Below are positions 54,334-63,181 of a DNA stretch of 64,000 nucleotides, one piece after another. This stretch comes from Devosia limi DSM 17137 (GTDB taxonomy: Bacteria; Pseudomonadota; Alphaproteobacteria; Rhizobiales; Devosiaceae): contig NZ_FQVC01000005.1 in assembly GCF_900128975.1 (NCBI RefSeq), positions 1 to 64,000 of the forward strand, read 5' to 3'. The notes beneath the pieces were generated by a model that saw nothing but the letters and a program-made list of their open reading frames with translations, was not told where the DNA came from and did no database searches. Position numbers and translations under genes: made by a program. Positions within the stretch are counted from its first letter, which is position 1. Each line of letters starts with the position of its first letter.

Positions 54334-54855
54334 ATGACGACGAAAACCGGCGGCCTAGTATGCGGGCTCGCGGTCGGCGCGATCATGGCTCTGGCCCCTG
54401 CTGCTCAGGCGCAGCAGGCGACCGAGCTTGGCACCTTCAATGCCTGGACCGCCTGGAAGGCGACCGATGCAAGCGGAGTGATCTGCTATATCTCGGCCAC
54501 GCCCACCACGAGCGAACCGGCCGGCGCGAACCGCGATCCGATCCACTTCATGATCATTCACCGCAAGGGCATGGGCACCAAGAACGAGGTCCAGACCATT
54601 ATCGGCTACCCGTTCAACACCACCAATGCCGGCGCCAGCGCCACTATCGACGGCAAGACCTACCCGATGGTCACCGAAGGCACCGCCGCCTGGCTGGCTT
54701 CGACCGGCGACGAAGGCGGTTTCGTGCAGGCGTTCAAGGCCGGCAGCAAGCTGCTGATCAAGGGCACCAGCCAGCGCGGCACCGATACCACCGACACCTA
54801 TTCCCTGTCGGGTGCGACCGCGGCGATGAACGCCATCGACGGCGCCTGCTCCTGA
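54334..54855 (+). CDS. Invasion-associated locus B-like exported protein, copy 1
   Basis: A 173-aa protein with a signal peptide (MALAPAAQAQQ, cleavage near residue 27) and a beta-rich domain with FNAWTAWKATDASGVICYIS, NEVQTIIGYPF and a closing TYSLSGATAAMNAIDGAC, an arrangement of the IalB family. Two cysteines, ICY and the terminal GAC, probably form a disulfide. Members are outer-membrane or periplasmic proteins, named for erythrocyte invasion in Bartonella but widespread in non-pathogens. A near-CtrA site TTAG-N7-TTAA lies at 54138-54152. Confidence 0.85.
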   Translation: MTTKTGGLVCGLAVGAIMALAPAAQAQQATELGTFNAWTAWKATDASGVICYISATPTTSEPAGANRDPIHFMIIHRKGMGTKNEVQTIIGYPFNTTNAGASATIDGKTYPMVTEGTAAWLASTGDEGGFVQAFKAGSKLLIKGTSQRGTDTTDTYSLSGATAAMNAIDGACS

Positions 54856-54913
54856 TCCCATTGGCACAACGTGTCGATCCCATTGGCACAAAGTGCCGAA
54901 TCCCATCGGCACC
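54854..54913. repeat. Three 22-nt-spaced repeats between the IalB-like genes
   Basis: GATCCCATTGGCACAA occurs at 54854 and 54876, and a variant GAATCCCATCGGCACC at 54898. The first copy begins at the stop codon of the upstream gene. Not CRISPR: units are contiguous with no spacers. Confidence 0.8.
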
Positions 54914-55001
54914 GGTTTTGGTTGCCTGAGGCGCCCAAAGACCATATCTGGGCGGGAGGCTGTCGCGGCCCCTCGCCCATTCCTGCATTCAAGAGGCAGA
55001 C

Positions 55002-55505
55002 ATGAATAAGCGCATCGTCCCGCTCGCCCTCGCCCTGAGCCTGGTCCTGACCGTTGCGGCATCGGCCCAGTCGGTGCGCCTGCTCGGCGATTTCCGCGAC
55101 TGGTCCAGCTACGCGGCCACCGATGGTTCGGGCCAGGTCTGCTTTGCCATGACCAAGCCCAAATCCGTTACCCCGACCCCCGATGGCTTCACCCAGGCCC
55201 ATCTCTACATCACCAATCGCCCCGGCGAGAGCGTTGCCAACGAGTTCAACCTGGTGGCCGGCTTTGCCTTCCAGCCCGACAGCACCGCCACCGTCAGCGT
55301 TGGCGGCCAGAATTTCACGCTCTTCACCCAGAACGACGCCGCCTGGCTCGACGATGCCGGCCAGTCCTCCGCCCTGGCCAGTGCCATCCGCGCCGGCTCC
55401 AGCATGACCGTCGAGGGCACCTCCGCCGCCGGCATCAAGATCGTCGAGACCTTCTCCCTCTCCGGCGCCACCGCCGCCTCGCAGGCCATCAACGCGGAGT
55501 GCTAG
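55002..55505 (+). CDS. Invasion-associated locus B-like exported protein, copy 2
   Basis: A 167-aa exported protein with a signal peptide (LALALSLVLTVAASAQ) and the same domain as the preceding gene: DFRDWSSYAATDGSGQVCFAM, a central NEFNLVAGFAF and the terminal TFSLSGATAASQAINAEC. The Cys pair is conserved. It is about 146 bp downstream of copy 1 in the same orientation, so this is a tandem duplication that has diverged; probably an operon. Confidence 0.86.
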   Translation: MNKRIVPLALALSLVLTVAASAQSVRLLGDFRDWSSYAATDGSGQVCFAMTKPKSVTPTPDGFTQAHLYITNRPGESVANEFNLVAGFAFQPDSTATVSVGGQNFTLFTQNDAAWLDDAGQSSALASAIRAGSSMTVEGTSAAGIKIVETFSLSGATAASQAINAEC

Positions 55506-55556
55506 GACCGGCCGGACGCGAACCGCCGCGTCCCACCCCAGCATCTCTCCCCATCG

Positions 55557-55685
55557 TCATCACCGATCCCCCATCGTCATCACCGCCCCCCCAACGTCAT
55601 CACCGGGCTTGTCCCGGTGATCCATCTCCTGGCTTTTGGCCGGTCGGCACGACAGCTGGATTGCCCGGACGAGCCGGGCAATGAC
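55557..55685. repeat. Cluster of GTCATCACC and TTGCCCGG palindromes
   Basis: CATCGTCATCACC occurs twice at 55554-55586, and CGTCATCACCGGGCTTGTCC with a GGTGAT closing arm at 55595-55625. A TTGCCCGG 29-mer at 55657-55685 is the exact reverse complement of 11131-11159. Together these fill the gap before rlmN (55506-55834). Confidence 0.75.
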
Positions 55686-55834
55686 GCGGGGACTGGATCG
55701 GGCCATCGCCCCCCCGCACCAACTGCCCCCCTGCGCCGCGCACATGGCCCCCTCCCGGCTCCGTGACTTTGCCTAAACCGTCCCCATATGCTATTGGCCG
55801 CGCCAACCCCCGCAATTCCCGGACCCATGCCGCC

Positions 55835-57037
55835 ATGAGCATTGCTCTTAACCTCGACCATTCTGCTGCCAACCGCCCCGCTGCGGTCAGCCGGCCGTCG
55901 CTGATCGGCCTGGGCAAGCCCGCTTTGGCCGAGGCGCTGATCGGCGCCGGCATTGCCGCCCATGAAGCCAAGATGCGGTCCAGCCAGTTGTGGAACTGGC
56001 TCTACGTCAATGGTGTCACCGATTTCGACAAGATGACCAATGTCGCCAAGCCGGTGCGCCAGCTCCTGGCCGACAAGTTCATCCTCGATCGCCCGGAAAT
56101 CGTCACCGAGCAGGTTTCCAGCGACGGCACCCGCAAATGGCTGTTCCGCTTCCGCGATCCGGCCAATCCCAATTTCCCGCCGGTGGAAATCGAAACCGTC
56201 TACATCCCCGAACAGGACCGCGGGACCCTGTGTGTCTCGTCCCAGGTCGGCTGCACCCTCACCTGCTCGTTCTGCCATACCGGCACCCAGAAGCTCGTCC
56301 GCAACCTGACCGCTGGTGAAATCCTCGGCCAGATCCTGATGGCGCGCGAGCGTCTCGGCGATTTCCCCGGCGGTTCGCGCCCCGATGATGGCGGCCTCGT
56401 GCCCAGCGACGGCAGCCGCGCCATCACCAATATCGTCATGATGGGCATGGGCGAGCCGCTCTACAATTACGACAACGTCAAGCAGGCCTTGCTGATCGCC
56501 TCCTCGGGCGACGGCATGAGCCTCAGCAAGCGCCGCATCACGCTGTCGACCTCGGGCGTCGTGCCCTATATCGAGCCGACCGGCCGCGAGATCGACGTCA
56601 TGCTCGCCATCTCGCTGCATGCGGTCAATGACGACCTGCGCGACGTGCTGGTGCCGATCAACAAGAAGTGGCCGCTCAAGGAATTGCTGGAAGCCTGCCG
56701 CAATTATCCCGGCCTTTCCAATGCCCGCCGCATCACCTTTGAATATGTGATGCTCGACGGCATCAATGACAGCGATGCCGATGCGCGCGAACTGGTGCGG
56801 CTGCTGGCCAATATTCCGGCCAAGATCAACCTGATCCCGTTCAATCCCTGGCCCGGCTCGAACTACGGCACCTCGCCCTCGTCGCGCATCGAGCGCTTCG
56901 CCGATATCGTCAACAAGGCCGGCTATGCCAGCCCGGTCCGCACCCCGCGCGGCCGCGATATCTTCGCCGCCTGCGGCCAGCTCAAGAGCGAGAGCGAACG
57001 CCTGTCCAAAAAGGACCGCGAAGCCCTGGCGGGCTAA
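55835..57037 (+). CDS. rlmN: Dual-specificity 23S rRNA/tRNA adenine-C2 methyltransferase
   Basis: A 400-aa radical-SAM enzyme methylating A2503 of 23S rRNA and A37 of some tRNAs. The cluster motif C140-x3-C144-x2-C147 ([11 protein letters not shown]) is intact. The [13 protein letters not shown] segment and the C-terminal ACGQL cysteine, which is the methyl-carrier partner, are present. ATG 55835 (MSIALNLDH) is preferred to an upstream in-frame ATG. The downstream VOC gene starts 5 bp after the stop. Confidence 0.97.
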   Translation: MSIALNLDHSAANRPAAVSRPSLIGLGKPALAEALIGAGIAAHEAKMRSSQLWNWLYVNGVTDFDKMTNVAKPVRQLLADKFILDRPEIVTEQVSSDGTRKWLFRFRDPANPNFPPVEIETVYIPEQDRGTLCVSSQVGCTLTCSFCHTGTQKLVRNLTAGEILGQILMARERLGDFPGGSRPDDGGLVPSDGSRAITNIVMMGMGEPLYNYDNVKQALLIASSGDGMSLSKRRITLSTSGVVPYIEPTGREIDVMLAISLHAVNDDLRDVLVPINKKWPLKELLEACRNYPGLSNARRITFEYVMLDGINDSDADARELVRLLANIPAKINLIPFNPWPGSNYGTSPSSRIERFADIVNKAGYASPVRTPRGRDIFAACGQLKSESERLSKKDREALAG

Positions 57038-57042
57038 GGGGC

Positions 57043-57594
57043 ATGGCGGCGCTGATCCCGGAGCTGACCGTCAGCGATCTCGCCGCGAGCCTCGTCTTCT
57101 ATCGCGACATCCTCGGCTTCGACATCAGCTATATGCGCGCCGAAGAAGGCTTTGCCGCCATCGCGCTGGGCGACGCGGCGCTGATGCTGGACCAGGCCGG
57201 CATCGGCCGCGATTGGGTCACCGCCCCGCTCGCCGACCCCTTCGGCCGCGGCGTCAATTTCCAGATCGAAGTACCGGCCCTGGCGCCACTGCTGGCGCAC
57301 CTCGAGACCGCGAGATGGCGCCTGTTCCTGCCGGTCGAAACCAGGGCCTATGCCACTGGCGCTGTTACCATCACCCAGCGCCAATTCTGCGTGCAGGACC
57401 CGGATGGCTATCTATTGCGGTTTTTCGAGCGCGTGACCTCGTCACTATTTGCGCGTGATGACCCAGACGGCGTGGATCAGGCCGGGGAAATAACCCAGAA
57501 TTGTCAGCACGATATTGAGCCAGAATTGCAGGCCGAGGCCGACCTGCAGAAAGACGCCCACGGGCGGAATAATGACCGACAGAATGATGCGTAG
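57043..57594 (+). CDS. VOC-family protein with an unusual C-terminal extension
   Basis: A 183-aa open frame. Residues 1-127 form a VOC/bleomycin-resistance-like domain: IPELTVSDLAASLVFYRDILGFDI, a central VNFQIEV, and FCVQDPDGYLLRFFE at the usual domain end. The remaining 55 residues (from VTSSLFARDD) are polar and low in coding character, and this part lies antisense to the Pmp3/YqaE gene. Normal VOC proteins of this type end near residue 127-130, so the tail may reflect a lost stop or a recent extension. Follows rlmN by 5 bp, probably co-transcribed. Confidence 0.7.
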   Translation: MAALIPELTVSDLAASLVFYRDILGFDISYMRAEEGFAAIALGDAALMLDQAGIGRDWVTAPLADPFGRGVNFQIEVPALAPLLAHLETARWRLFLPVETRAYATGAVTITQRQFCVQDPDGYLLRFFERVTSSLFARDDPDGVDQAGEITQNCQHDIEPELQAEADLQKDAHGRNNDRQNDA

Positions 57595-57603
57595 CACGTC
57601 CAT
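57445..57603 (-). CDS. YqaE/Pmp3 family membrane protein
   Basis: A 52-aa proteolipid-like protein: MDVLRIILSVIIPPVGVFLQ, then VGLGLQFWLNIVLTILGYFP and GLIHAVWVITRK. Two transmembrane helices with the IIPPVGVFL and LTILGYFPGLIHAVWVI motifs match Pmp3/UPF0057 proteins exactly in order and length. AGGGG lies 7 nt upstream of ATG 57603. Pmp3 proteins affect membrane potential and salt or cold tolerance. It is wholly within a gene-dense stretch and overlaps the VOC gene tail on the other strand by 150 bp. Confidence 0.93.
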   Translation of the reverse strand: MDVLRIILSVIIPPVGVFLQVGLGLQFWLNIVLTILGYFPGLIHAVWVITRK

Positions 57604-57840
57604 GAATTGCCCCTATGTTGGGCAAGGCAAACGGGCGACGGCCCCATCCGTTCCGATCGCCGCCGCGCAAACGGGCCTTTCCCGCCTCTCGCCGCCGCGC
57701 TAATCTGTCGCCGCCGCGACCACAGCGGCACCAACCTGGCGCGGTGCCGGCGGCTCCTCTTTCCGTCCTTCGGCACGTCTGATCCGGTCTCTGACTGGTG
57801 ACGCCCAAAGCCCTTCGCCCGAAGGGTAGAGAGGACCAGT

Positions 57841-58263
57841 ATGCCCATTCTCCTCAAGCGCCTGACCGCCGTCGACGCGGCGCTGCTAGCCAATATCGGC
57901 CCCGATGTGTTTGACGAACCCGTCCAACCCGACCGCCTCGCCCGCTATCTTGCTGCCCCCGGCCATCTGATGGTGTTGGCCTTCGATGGTGATCTGGTCG
58001 TCGGCCAGTGCACCGGCGTCGTGCATCACCACCCCGACAAGGTGAGCGAGCTTTATGTCGACGAGGTCGGCACCGCCTCCAGCCATCTCCGCCAGGGCAT
58101 TGCCAGCACCCTGCTCGAAGCGCTGTTCGCCTGGGGCCGCGAACTCGGGTGCGAAGAGGCCTGGCTCGGCACCGAACTCGACAACACCGCCGCCAACGGC
58201 CTTTACCGCAAATTCAACGGCGCCGAAGACACGATGAAATATTACGAGTTCGACCTGCGCTGA
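57841..58263 (+). CDS. GNAT N-acetyltransferase, AAC(3)-I-like
   Basis: A 140-aa GNAT. VVGQCTGVVHHHPDKVSELYVDEVG is broken here at VVGQCTGVVHHHP and KVSELYVDEVGTA; GIASTLLEALFAWGRELGC is the acetyl-CoA site and EAWLGTELDNTAANGLYRK the C-terminal motif. This resembles the AAC(3)-I aminoglycoside acetyltransferase group, but chromosomal members often have other substrates, so resistance should not be assumed. Solitary gene; CCCTTCG-N2-CGAAGGG lies just upstream at about 57812-57827. Confidence 0.86.
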   Translation: MPILLKRLTAVDAALLANIGPDVFDEPVQPDRLARYLAAPGHLMVLAFDGDLVVGQCTGVVHHHPDKVSELYVDEVGTASSHLRQGIASTLLEALFAWGRELGCEEAWLGTELDNTAANGLYRKFNGAEDTMKYYEFDLR

Positions 58264-58321
58264 GCCAGGCGGACCCAGCGCGCAACGCTCTGAGCCCCCT
58301 CGCGGGGCCCAGCGCTCGCTG

Positions 58322-58966
58322 CTATTTCCGCCCCTCGGCAAACAGGATCGTCGTCGCAAACGCCGTGAACACCGCCGCAAAGCTCCAGTTCAGCGCCCGC
58401 TGCACCCAGACGCTGCGCACCAGCAGTGCCGCCAGCCGTTCGGCGGCAAACACAGTCAGCACCGCCAGCGGGATCGACACCAGGATGAATTCGGCGCCGA
58501 GGAAGAACAGCTTCTGTCCCGCCGCCGGATCGTTGCGATCAACGAATTGCGGCAGGAAGGTCATGAAAAACAGCACCACTTTGGGATTGAGCAGATTGAT
58601 GCCGACGCCGGTGAAATAGCTCTGCGCCACCGTCGGCGCCCTGGCTGCCTTCTGTGCGATGCGCAACCCGCCGCCCTGGGTGATCGCCTGCCAGGCCAGC
58701 CACAGCAGATACAACGCCCCGGCAATTTTCAGCGCCAGAAACGCCGTCGGCGCCGCCACGATCAGCACCGAAATGCCGAAGGCAACGAGGCAGGTATGCA
58801 CGAAGATCCCGGTCATCGCCCCGGCCGCCGTGGCCAGCCCATGGCTGCGGCCATAATTGATCGCCCGCGACATCTGCAGGGCCATGTCCGGCCCCGGCGT
58901 GATCGCCAGCACGACGGTGGCAAGGGCAAAGGCGAGGATGACCGAAAGATCGGGGATGAAGGACAT
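58322..58966 (-). CDS. LysE-family amino-acid exporter
   Basis: A 214-aa inner-membrane transporter with six predicted helices. The N-terminal FALATVVLAITPGPDMALQM with the TPGPD motif, AGAMTGIFVHTCLVAFG and the LLNPKVVLFFMTFLPQFV segment (NPKxxLFF) are LysE/RhtB signatures. It exports an amino acid such as threonine, homoserine or lysine. It is 78 bp downstream of the Lrp-type regulator gene on the same strand, a common pairing in which the regulator senses the exported amino acid. Confidence 0.93.
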   Translation of the reverse strand: MSFIPDLSVILAFALATVVLAITPGPDMALQMSRAINYGRSHGLATAAGAMTGIFVHTCLVAFGISVLIVAAPTAFLALKIAGALYLLWLAWQAITQGGGLRIAQKAARAPTVAQSYFTGVGINLLNPKVVLFFMTFLPQFVDRNDPAAGQKLFFLGAEFILVSIPLAVLTVFAAERLAALLVRSVWVQRALNWSFAAVFTAFATTILFAEGRK

Positions 58967-59044
58967 GGCGGTTCCACAGCGGATAGAGTTGGCGCGGCGC
59001 TACCCTGTCAAGCTCCGGCGCCGCTGTCGACCCCGGCGCGGCCC

Positions 59045-59512
59045 CTAGCCCAGCGGTAGCTCATGGCTGCGCTTGATCGTCTCCATCGGCACGTCGGTCT
59101 TGACGCTCTGTACGCTGGGAATGCGCATCAGATAGTCCGACTGGAACCGCCAATAGGCATGCAGGTCGGCGGTAACGATGCGCATGATCGCATCGCATTC
59201 CCCGGTGGTCAGGTAGCATTCCAGCACTTCGGGGAACTTGCGCACCGTCTCGGCAAACTGGTTGGTGATCTCGGCGTCCTGGGTCTTGAACCAGACCCGG
59301 GCAAACACCGTCAGGCCCACGCCCACCTTGGCGCCGTCCAGCACCGCCACATAGCGCTCGATAATGCCGCTCTCTTCCAGGATTCGCACCCGGCGCAGGC
59401 AGGGCGATGGCGACAGCCCCACCTCATTGGCGAGTTCGACATTGCTCATCCGCCCATTGCGCTGCAACGCCGCCAGGATGCGCCGATCGATGGGATCCAC
59501 GATGTTTGGCAT
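59045..59512 (-). CDS. Lrp/AsnC-family transcriptional regulator
   Basis: A 155-aa regulator. The N-terminal winged helix-turn-helix (about 8-60) includes [20 protein letters not shown] and [19 protein letters not shown]. The C-terminal RAM ligand-binding domain has [18 protein letters not shown] with the effector-binding TGE-D. It probably controls the LysE gene in the same transcript unit in response to an amino acid. Divergent from argG across 129 bp. Confidence 0.95.
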   Translation of the reverse strand: MPNIVDPIDRRILAALQRNGRMSNVELANEVGLSPSPCLRRVRILEESGIIERYVAVLDGAKVGVGLTVFARVWFKTQDAEITNQFAETVRKFPEVLECYLTTGECDAIMRIVTADLHAYWRFQSDYLMRIPSVQSVKTDVPMETIKRSHELPLG

Positions 59513-59641
59513 TTCACGCCTCCAAAGACACGTAAATTAGCATATCATGCCGCCCACTGGCGCCATAGTGGAAGTTTTCGCAAGATTATTGCGCCAGACA
59601 TGGCCTATCCTTCCAGCCATCACATTCTGGGGACGGACTTC

Positions 59642-60865
59642 ATGGCAAAAGACATCAAAAAAGTCGTGCTCGCCTATTCGGGCGGCCTCGACACCTCGAT
59701 CATCCTGAAATGGCTGCAGGAGACCTATGATTGCGAAGTGGTGACCTTCACCGCTGACCTGGGCCAGGGCGAAGAACTCGAGCCGGCGCGCAAGAAGGCC
59801 GAAATGTTCGGCATCAAGGATATCCGCATCGAGGACCTGCGCGAGGAATTCGTCCGCGACTTCGTCTTCCCCATGTTCCGCGCCAATGCGGTCTATGAAG
59901 GCGTCTACCTGCTCGGCACCTCGATTGCCCGCCCGCTGATCGCCAAGCGGCTGATCGAAATCGCCCAGGAAACCGGCGCCGATGCCATTTCCCATGGCGC
60001 CACCGGCAAGGGCAACGATCAGGTTCGCTTCGAGCTGACCGCCAATGCGCTCGATCCCGCCATCAAGGTGATCGCCCCCTGGCGCGAATGGGACCTGCGC
60101 AGCCGCACCGCTTTGCTCGCCTATGCCGAGGCCAACCAGATCCCGATCGCCAAGGACAAGCGCGGCGAGGCCCCCTTCTCGGTCGACGCCAACCTCTTGC
60201 ACACCTCCTCCGAAGGCATGGTGCTGGAAGACCCGGCCGTGCCGGCGCCCGATTATGTCGCCCAGCGCACCGTCAATCCCGAAGACGCGCCCGACCAGGC
60301 CGAGATCATCACCATCGGCTACGAGAAGGGCGATCCGGTCTCGGTCAATGGCGTCAAGCTCAGCCCGGCCAACCTGCTCACCAAGCTCAACGAACTGGGT
60401 GGCAAGCACGGCATCGGCCGGCTCGATCTCGTCGAAAACCGCTTTGTCGGCATGAAGTCGCGCGGCCTCTACGAGACCCCCGGCGGCACCATCATGCTGG
60501 TGGCCCACCGCGGCATCGAATCGATCACCCTCGACCGCGGCGAAGCCCATCTCAAGGATGAGCTGATGCCCAAATATGCCGAGCTGATCTATAACGGCTT
60601 CTGGTTCGCCCCCGAGCGCGAAATGCTGCAGGCCCTGATCGACAAGAGCCAGCAATATGTCACCGGCGAAGTCACCCTCAAGCTCTACAAGGGATCGGCC
60701 AGCGTCATTGCCCGCACCTCGCCCTATTCGCTGTATTCGATGGACCTGGTGACCTTCGAGGAAGGCGCCGTGGCCTATGATCACAAGGATGCCGAAGGCT
60801 TCATCCGCCTCAACGGCCTGCGCCTCAAGACCTATGCCGCGCGCAACAAGAAGGCGGCGAGCTGA
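59642..60865 (+). CDS. argG: Argininosuccinate synthase
   Basis: A 407-aa ATP-dependent ligase joining citrulline and aspartate in arginine synthesis. [17 protein letters not shown] is the PP-loop, [13 protein letters not shown] binds citrulline and ATP, and [15 protein letters not shown] is also conserved. ATG 59642 gives the usual [15 protein letters not shown] start; the open frame extends far upstream but only as a shadow of lrp. Length is standard. Confidence 0.98.
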   Translation: MAKDIKKVVLAYSGGLDTSIILKWLQETYDCEVVTFTADLGQGEELEPARKKAEMFGIKDIRIEDLREEFVRDFVFPMFRANAVYEGVYLLGTSIARPLIAKRLIEIAQETGADAISHGATGKGNDQVRFELTANALDPAIKVIAPWREWDLRSRTALLAYAEANQIPIAKDKRGEAPFSVDANLLHTSSEGMVLEDPAVPAPDYVAQRTVNPEDAPDQAEIITIGYEKGDPVSVNGVKLSPANLLTKLNELGGKHGIGRLDLVENRFVGMKSRGLYETPGGTIMLVAHRGIESITLDRGEAHLKDELMPKYAELIYNGFWFAPEREMLQALIDKSQQYVTGEVTLKLYKGSASVIARTSPYSLYSMDLVTFEEGAVAYDHKDAEGFIRLNGLRLKTYAARNKKAAS

Positions 60866-60875
60866 TCGATCAACG

Positions 60876-60899
60876 GGCAGGCCCCGGCCGGGGCCTGCC
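60876..60899 (+). terminator. GC-rich hairpin after argG without a T-tract
   Basis: GGCAGGCCCC and GGGGCCTGCC pair perfectly across GGCC. The following ACGGACTGTTGTCC is not T-rich, so it may be a weak or Rho-assisted terminator. Confidence 0.5.
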
Positions 60900-60913
60900 A
60901 CGGACTGTTGTCC

Positions 60914-60928
60914 TTAATCCGCCGTTAA
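60914..60928. promoter_or_regulatory. Perfect CtrA-type box TTAA-N7-TTAA
   Basis: TTAATCCGCCGTTAA, inside the inverted repeat CCTTAA-N7-TTAAGG (60912-60930), is 41 bp upstream of the PAS-GGDEF-EAL start. A further CCTTAACC half-site is at about 60937-60944. Confidence 0.6.
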
Positions 60929-60969
60929 GGACCAGCCCTTAACCTTCCCGCCAGCGTCGGCTGAGGGGC

Positions 60970-63111
60970 ATGATGCAGGGGGACATGTCGGTGCGGACCG
61001 AAGACACGGGCCATCTGGCCGAGACCTTGCTGCTCGACGCTGCGCTCGAGAACATTCCCTATGGCTTTTGCGTCTGGTCGCCCCAGTTTCGCCTGGTCAT
61101 GTGGAACAAGCATTATCGCGACATCTATGGTTTCGCGCCCGACGCCATCCAGCGCGGCATGAGCCTTGAAGAGGTGATCCAGCTGTCGTCCCGGCTGGGC
61201 AATCACGGCGCAGTCGGCCCCGCCGAATTCTACGAGAACTATACCGAGCAATTGCTGGCCAATCGCGGCGGCGCCCGCGCCAAGAGCCGCGAAGTCGTGC
61301 ATGGCGGCCGCACCATCGAGACCGCCCATGTGTTCTCCCCCGCCATTGGCTGGGTCATCACCCATGAGGACATTACCGACGAGATCGTCCGCAGCGAGAG
61401 CGTGCAGAAGCGCAAGCTCGAACTGGAGCGCCAGAACATCCGGCTGGACGCGGCGGTCAACAATATCAGCCAGGGCCTGTGCATGATGGATGCCCGCGGG
61501 CGCCTGGTCATCTGCAACGAGCCTTATGCCAGGATCTACGACCTGCCCGCGCGGCTGCTGAAGCCCGGCACCCAGCTCGAGGACATTCTCAGCCACCTGT
61601 TCGATCAGGGCATGAGCGCCGGCGGCACCCGCGAGGAATACATCACCTGGCGCCGCGAGATGATCGCCCGCCGCGAATATGGCAAGAACATCCACGAGCT
61701 CAACAACCGCACCATCATGATGCAGCACCATCCGATGAAGGATGGCGGCTGGGTGTCAACGCACGAGGACATCACCGAGCAGCGCCAGAACGAAGCCAGG
61801 ATCCGCCACCTGGCCCGCCATGATGCGCTGACCGACCTGCCCAACCGTATCGAGTTCCTCGAACAGATGTCGCGCACCGAATCCAGCCTCAGCCGGGGCG
61901 AGCTGGCGGCGGTGCTCTATATCGATCTCGATCACTTCAAGGCGGTCAACGATACGCTCGGCCACGCCGTTGGTGACGAAGTCATCAAGCAGGCCTCGGC
62001 CCGCCTCTGGGGCACTACGCGCGAGACCGATGTGCTGGCCCGGCTCGGCGGCGATGAATTTGCGCTGCTGATGCGCCCGGTCGAAGACGCCGCCGACGCC
62101 GCCCGCCTCGCCGACCGTATCATCAAGGCGATGTCGGCGCCGTTCCTGATTGGCGGCCAGCAGATCGACATCGGCGCCAGCGTCGGCATCGCCGTCGGCC
62201 CCAGCGATGGCGAAAAGACCGATACCCTGATGAAAAATGCCGACCTGGCGCTCTACAAGGCCAAGAGCGACGGCCGCTCGACCTATCATTTCTTCGAAAG
62301 CGGCATGGATGCGGCCCTGCAGCAGCGCCGCTCCATCGAGGCGGGCCTGCGCGTCGCGCTGCAGCGCAACGAGCTGCGCCTGGTGTTCCAGCCCTTGCTC
62401 GGCATGAGCGAGAACCGCGTCACCTGCGTTGAGGCCCTGCTGCGCTGGGATCACGACAACCGCACCATCTCGCCGGCCGAATTCATCCCCATTGCCGAGG
62501 AAACCGGGCTGATCGTCCCGATTGGCGAATGGGTGCTGCGCGAGGCCTGCAAGACCGCCGCCACCTGGCCGGGCGATGTGCGCATCGCCGTCAATCTGTC
62601 GCCCATCCAGTTCAAGAACCGCGATCTCGTCGGCCTGGTAAAATCGGCGCTGGCCGACGCCAAGCTCGCCCCCACCCGGCTCGAACTGGAAATCACCGAA
62701 TCGCTGCTCCTGGCCGATAGCGACAGCACCATCCGCGCGCTGCACGAATTGCGCGCCATGGGCGTGCGCATCTCCATGGATGATTTCGGCACCGGCTATT
62801 CGTCGCTGTCCTATCTGCGCTCCTTCCCCTTCGACAAGATCAAGATCGACCGCTCCTTCATGCGCGATCTGACCAAGCGCGGCGATAGCCTCGCGATCAT
62901 CAAGGCCGTGATCGGGCTCGGCCAGTCGCTGGGCATGGCCACCACCGCCGAAGGCGTCGAGACCGAGGAACAGCTCGAAATGGTGCGCAGCCAGGGCTGC
63001 TCGGAAGTCCAGGGCTTCCTGTTCTCGCCCCCGGTTCCGGCCGCCGCGATGGCGACCCTGCTGCAGATCGATCATGTCACACCGCACCGCGGCGGCATGC
63101 GGGCGTCCTGA
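60970..63111 (+). CDS. PAS-PAS-GGDEF-EAL cyclic-di-GMP signalling protein
   Basis: A 713-aa cytoplasmic protein with two PAS-like domains (PAS-7 type, about 25-140 and 160-275), a GGDEF domain (about 285-440, GGDEF at 360-364) and an EAL domain (about 460-700). The EAL motif at about 488-490 (VEALLRW), ITESLLL and DDFGTGYSSLSYLRSFP are intact, so both cyclase and phosphodiesterase activities look possible. No transmembrane segment, suggesting sensing of a cytoplasmic ligand or redox state. ATG 60970 and 60973 are both possible; GAGGGG is just upstream. A perfect CtrA box lies in its promoter region. Confidence 0.95.
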   Translation: MMQGDMSVRTEDTGHLAETLLLDAALENIPYGFCVWSPQFRLVMWNKHYRDIYGFAPDAIQRGMSLEEVIQLSSRLGNHGAVGPAEFYENYTEQLLANRGGARAKSREVVHGGRTIETAHVFSPAIGWVITHEDITDEIVRSESVQKRKLELERQNIRLDAAVNNISQGLCMMDARGRLVICNEPYARIYDLPARLLKPGTQLEDILSHLFDQGMSAGGTREEYITWRREMIARREYGKNIHELNNRTIMMQHHPMKDGGWVSTHEDITEQRQNEARIRHLARHDALTDLPNRIEFLEQMSRTESSLSRGELAAVLYIDLDHFKAVNDTLGHAVGDEVIKQASARLWGTTRETDVLARLGGDEFALLMRPVEDAADAARLADRIIKAMSAPFLIGGQQIDIGASVGIAVGPSDGEKTDTLMKNADLALYKAKSDGRSTYHFFESGMDAALQQRRSIEAGLRVALQRNELRLVFQPLLGMSENRVTCVEALLRWDHDNRTISPAEFIPIAEETGLIVPIGEWVLREACKTAATWPGDVRIAVNLSPIQFKNRDLVGLVKSALADAKLAPTRLELEITESLLLADSDSTIRALHELRAMGVRISMDDFGTGYSSLSYLRSFPFDKIKIDRSFMRDLTKRGDSLAIIKAVIGLGQSLGMATTAEGVETEEQLEMVRSQGCSEVQGFLFSPPVPAAAMATLLQIDHVTPHRGGMRAS

Positions 63112-63181
63112 CGCACCTGCCCGTTTGCGCTTTGGCGCTTTCCAAGTCACCTTGTCGGGATTCGCACAGGGTGGACTTGCC

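Noticed and set aside
54854..54913. Possible CRISPR remnant
   Set aside because: Repeats are contiguous 22-nt units with no unique spacers, and no cas gene is in the window.
57841..58263. Aminoglycoside-resistance gene
   Set aside because: Similarity to AAC(3)-I is to the general fold and motifs; there is no mobile context and chromosomal homologues often acetylate other substrates.
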